This document shows positions 62,853-64,000 of a DNA stretch of 64,000 bases, piece by piece. How positions within the stretch are numbered: the first letter of the stretch is position 1; each line of letters starts with the position of its first letter. Source of the stretch: Gammaproteobacteria bacterium (GTDB lineage: Bacteria; Pseudomonadota; Gammaproteobacteria; Xanthomonadales; SZUA-36); contig JAJRUM010000076.1 of NCBI GenBank assembly GCA_024277815.1, forward strand, positions 20,514-84,513, written 5' to 3'. The translations under genes were made by a program, and so were the position numbers. Under the pieces are notes generated by a model. That model had not been told where the DNA came from. It saw only the letters and a program-made list of their open reading frames with translations, and searched no databases.

Positions 62853-63784
62853 AGGTCGAATTGTGGCGAGTCCACAAGCTCGGAGAGAAACCGAGACGCA
62901 CCTGGCAGGAGGCTACGGTGCAGTGGGTCAGGGAAAAAGACCACAAGGCGAAGTTGAACGAGGACAAAGCCAAGCTGAAATGGATAGACCAGTTTTTAGG
63001 GGATAAGTACCTGGATGAAATTGATCGGGAACTTGTTTCAAAGATTGGTGAAACCAAAAAAGCAGAAGCCTCACCCTCGACTTCAAATCGCTATCTCGCA
63101 CTGATCCGGGCAATTTTACGGATGGCGCGGGATGAATGGGAATGGCTTGATCATATTCCCAAGGTCAAAATGTACCCTGAACCCAAAAAACGTGTGAGAT
63201 GGATCAAACGTGAGGAAGCGGCACGGCTCTTGGCGGAGCTGCCAAAGCACCTTGCTGACCTTGCAGCATTTAGTTTGGCGACAGGGCTTCGGCAAAGGAA
63301 CGCAACTTTCCTCAGGTGGGATCAACTGGATATGGAGCGTGGAGTGGCCTGGATTCATGCGGATGAGTCCAAGTCTGGCCGGGCGATTGTGGTGCCTTTG
63401 AATAACGATGCACTCATCGTCTTGCAAAGGGTTCAAGGAACCCACCCTGATTATGTGTTTACCTATAACGGTAAACCCGTGGCACGCACCACCACCAAGG
63501 CCTGGTATGCGGCTTGTAAGCGGGCGGGAATATACAACTTCCGCTGGCACGATCTGAGGCATACGTGGGCATCGTGGCATGTCCAGGCTGGCACCGGTTT
63601 GCAAGAGTTAATGGAGCTGGGTGGCTGGTCTTGCATGGAGATGGTTTTGCGTTACGCGCATCTGGGTGGAGAGCATTTAAAGCGTGCTTCCAGACGGATT
63701 GAGCAGGCAAAAGGCCATCAAAAGTACACAAAAAGTACACAATCAGTAAGTGCTGGAAAGTTGAGATTGGTTGTAAGTAACTGA
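62729..63784 (+). CDS. int: tyrosine-type site-specific integrase
   Basis: A 351-residue recombinase that integrates and excises the element at tRNA-Phe. The catalytic residues are visible: Arg in ATGLRQRNATFLRW, HxxR in WHDLRHTWASW, and the Tyr nucleophile in VLRYAHLGG. The N-terminal SAM-like core-binding domain is at about 60-150. The start is ATG 62729 behind GAGGAG. The stop is only 6 bp from the tRNA 3' end. The last 20 codons contain a tandem 11-bp repeat. Confidence 0.95.
   Translation: MSLYKRGETWWVFVTTPSGERIRRSTGVKDKVTAQEYHDHLKVELWRVHKLGEKPRRTWQEATVQWVREKDHKAKLNEDKAKLKWIDQFLGDKYLDEIDRELVSKIGETKKAEASPSTSNRYLALIRAILRMARDEWEWLDHIPKVKMYPEPKKRVRWIKREEAARLLAELPKHLADLAAFSLATGLRQRNATFLRWDQLDMERGVAWIHADESKSGRAIVVPLNNDALIVLQRVQGTHPDYVFTYNGKPVARTTTKAWYAACKRAGIYNFRWHDLRHTWASWHVQAGTGLQELMELGGWSCMEMVLRYAHLGGEHLKRASRRIEQAKGHQKYTKSTQSVSAGKLRLVVSN
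63721..63742. repeat. tandem 11-bp repeat in the integrase 3' end, possible arm sites
   Basis: AAAGTACACAA occurs twice in tandem, within the integrase coding sequence and about 45-65 bp from the attachment core. The position and repeat form suggest integrase arm-binding sites at the tRNA-side end. Confidence 0.45.
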
Positions 63785-63786
63785 AG

Positions 63787-63866
<80 letters not shown>

Positions 63867-63868
63867 AG

Positions 63869-63896
63869 GTTATAATCTGCGCTGATTGATGCGCAA
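63869..63896 (-). promoter_or_regulatory. promoter of tRNA-Phe
   Basis: Minus strand -35 TTGCGC (63891-63896), a 16-bp spacer and -10 TATAAC (63869-63874). The -10 box ends only 2 bp before the tRNA 5' base, so the primary transcript starts inside or very near the mature end unless another promoter lies upstream. The remaining bases to the window end contain nothing I can assign. Confidence 0.5.
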
Positions 63897-64000
63897 AGAC
63901 AGCGGTTTATAAGCCGATGGGTGGGTGTGTGTCCAGTGCAGATATTGGTGGGAGGGAACAAATTTGCTAATTTTCAGGATCATGCTCGGCATATTCGTCC

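Overview
The window looks like chromosomal DNA of a gammaproteobacterium, probably marine. It carries dgkA, sppA, xthA, an mlaFEDCA lipid-transport operon, FNR with HemN, BtuB under a cobalamin riboswitch, TRAP and Dpp transporters, and an AlkK/DmdB-type acyl-CoA ligase. No genus can be assigned from sequence alone.

Layout. 1-11.6 kb: envelope and housekeeping genes (DegQ-like protease, MATE pump, PspA-like protein, SppA, DgkA, XthA, a three-domain glutaredoxin fusion). Two genes here carry in-frame stops: an M17 aminopeptidase with an amber codon, and a Kazal-domain lipoprotein whose lipobox cysteine codon reads TGA. 11.2-18.8 kb: a minus-strand peptide ABC transporter operon that runs on into a LEA14-like lipoprotein, an unknown protein and a small SET-domain protein. 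18.8-22.3 kb: mla operon. 22.4-22.9 kb: a strong candidate for a large structured non-coding RNA of about 480 nt, with its own promoter and a perfect intrinsic terminator. 23-32.5 kb: PuuD-like membrane protein, MobA-like transferase, TRAP transporter with a TatT lipoprotein, a CadC-type TPR regulator and NhaD.

33-41.5 kb is a coherent low-oxygen and heme module. It holds a porin, a cd1 nitrite reductase with an extra N-terminal cytochrome c domain, a heme-type TonB receptor, HemN and FNR. Three FNR/Anr boxes lie in its intergenic regions, and each has a -10 candidate at the class II distance. 41.6-52.6 kb: hydroxyacid dehydrogenase, S10 carboxypeptidase, beta-carbonic anhydrase, BtuB, acyl-CoA ligase, a PLP dehydratase with an ACT protein, a sigma-54 promoted orphan pilin and a secreted fibre-like protein.

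52.6-63.9 kb is accessory DNA. It contains an IS91-type transposase remnant, a chimeric esterase/pectinacetylesterase relic, a Fic protein behind a repeated operator, and a 6.9-kb integrative element in tRNA-Phe. The element is bounded by a 49-bp direct repeat. It encodes an integrase, an HTH/excisionase-like protein, a rolling-circle type initiator and an unknown helical protein. Its divergent cargo is a PD-(D/E)XK-like nuclease, a proteasome-beta-like Ntn hydrolase and a translationally coupled 57-residue protein. The two best candidates for undescribed biology are the structured RNA at 22.4-22.9 kb and the Ntn-hydrolase cargo at 57.1-60.2 kb.
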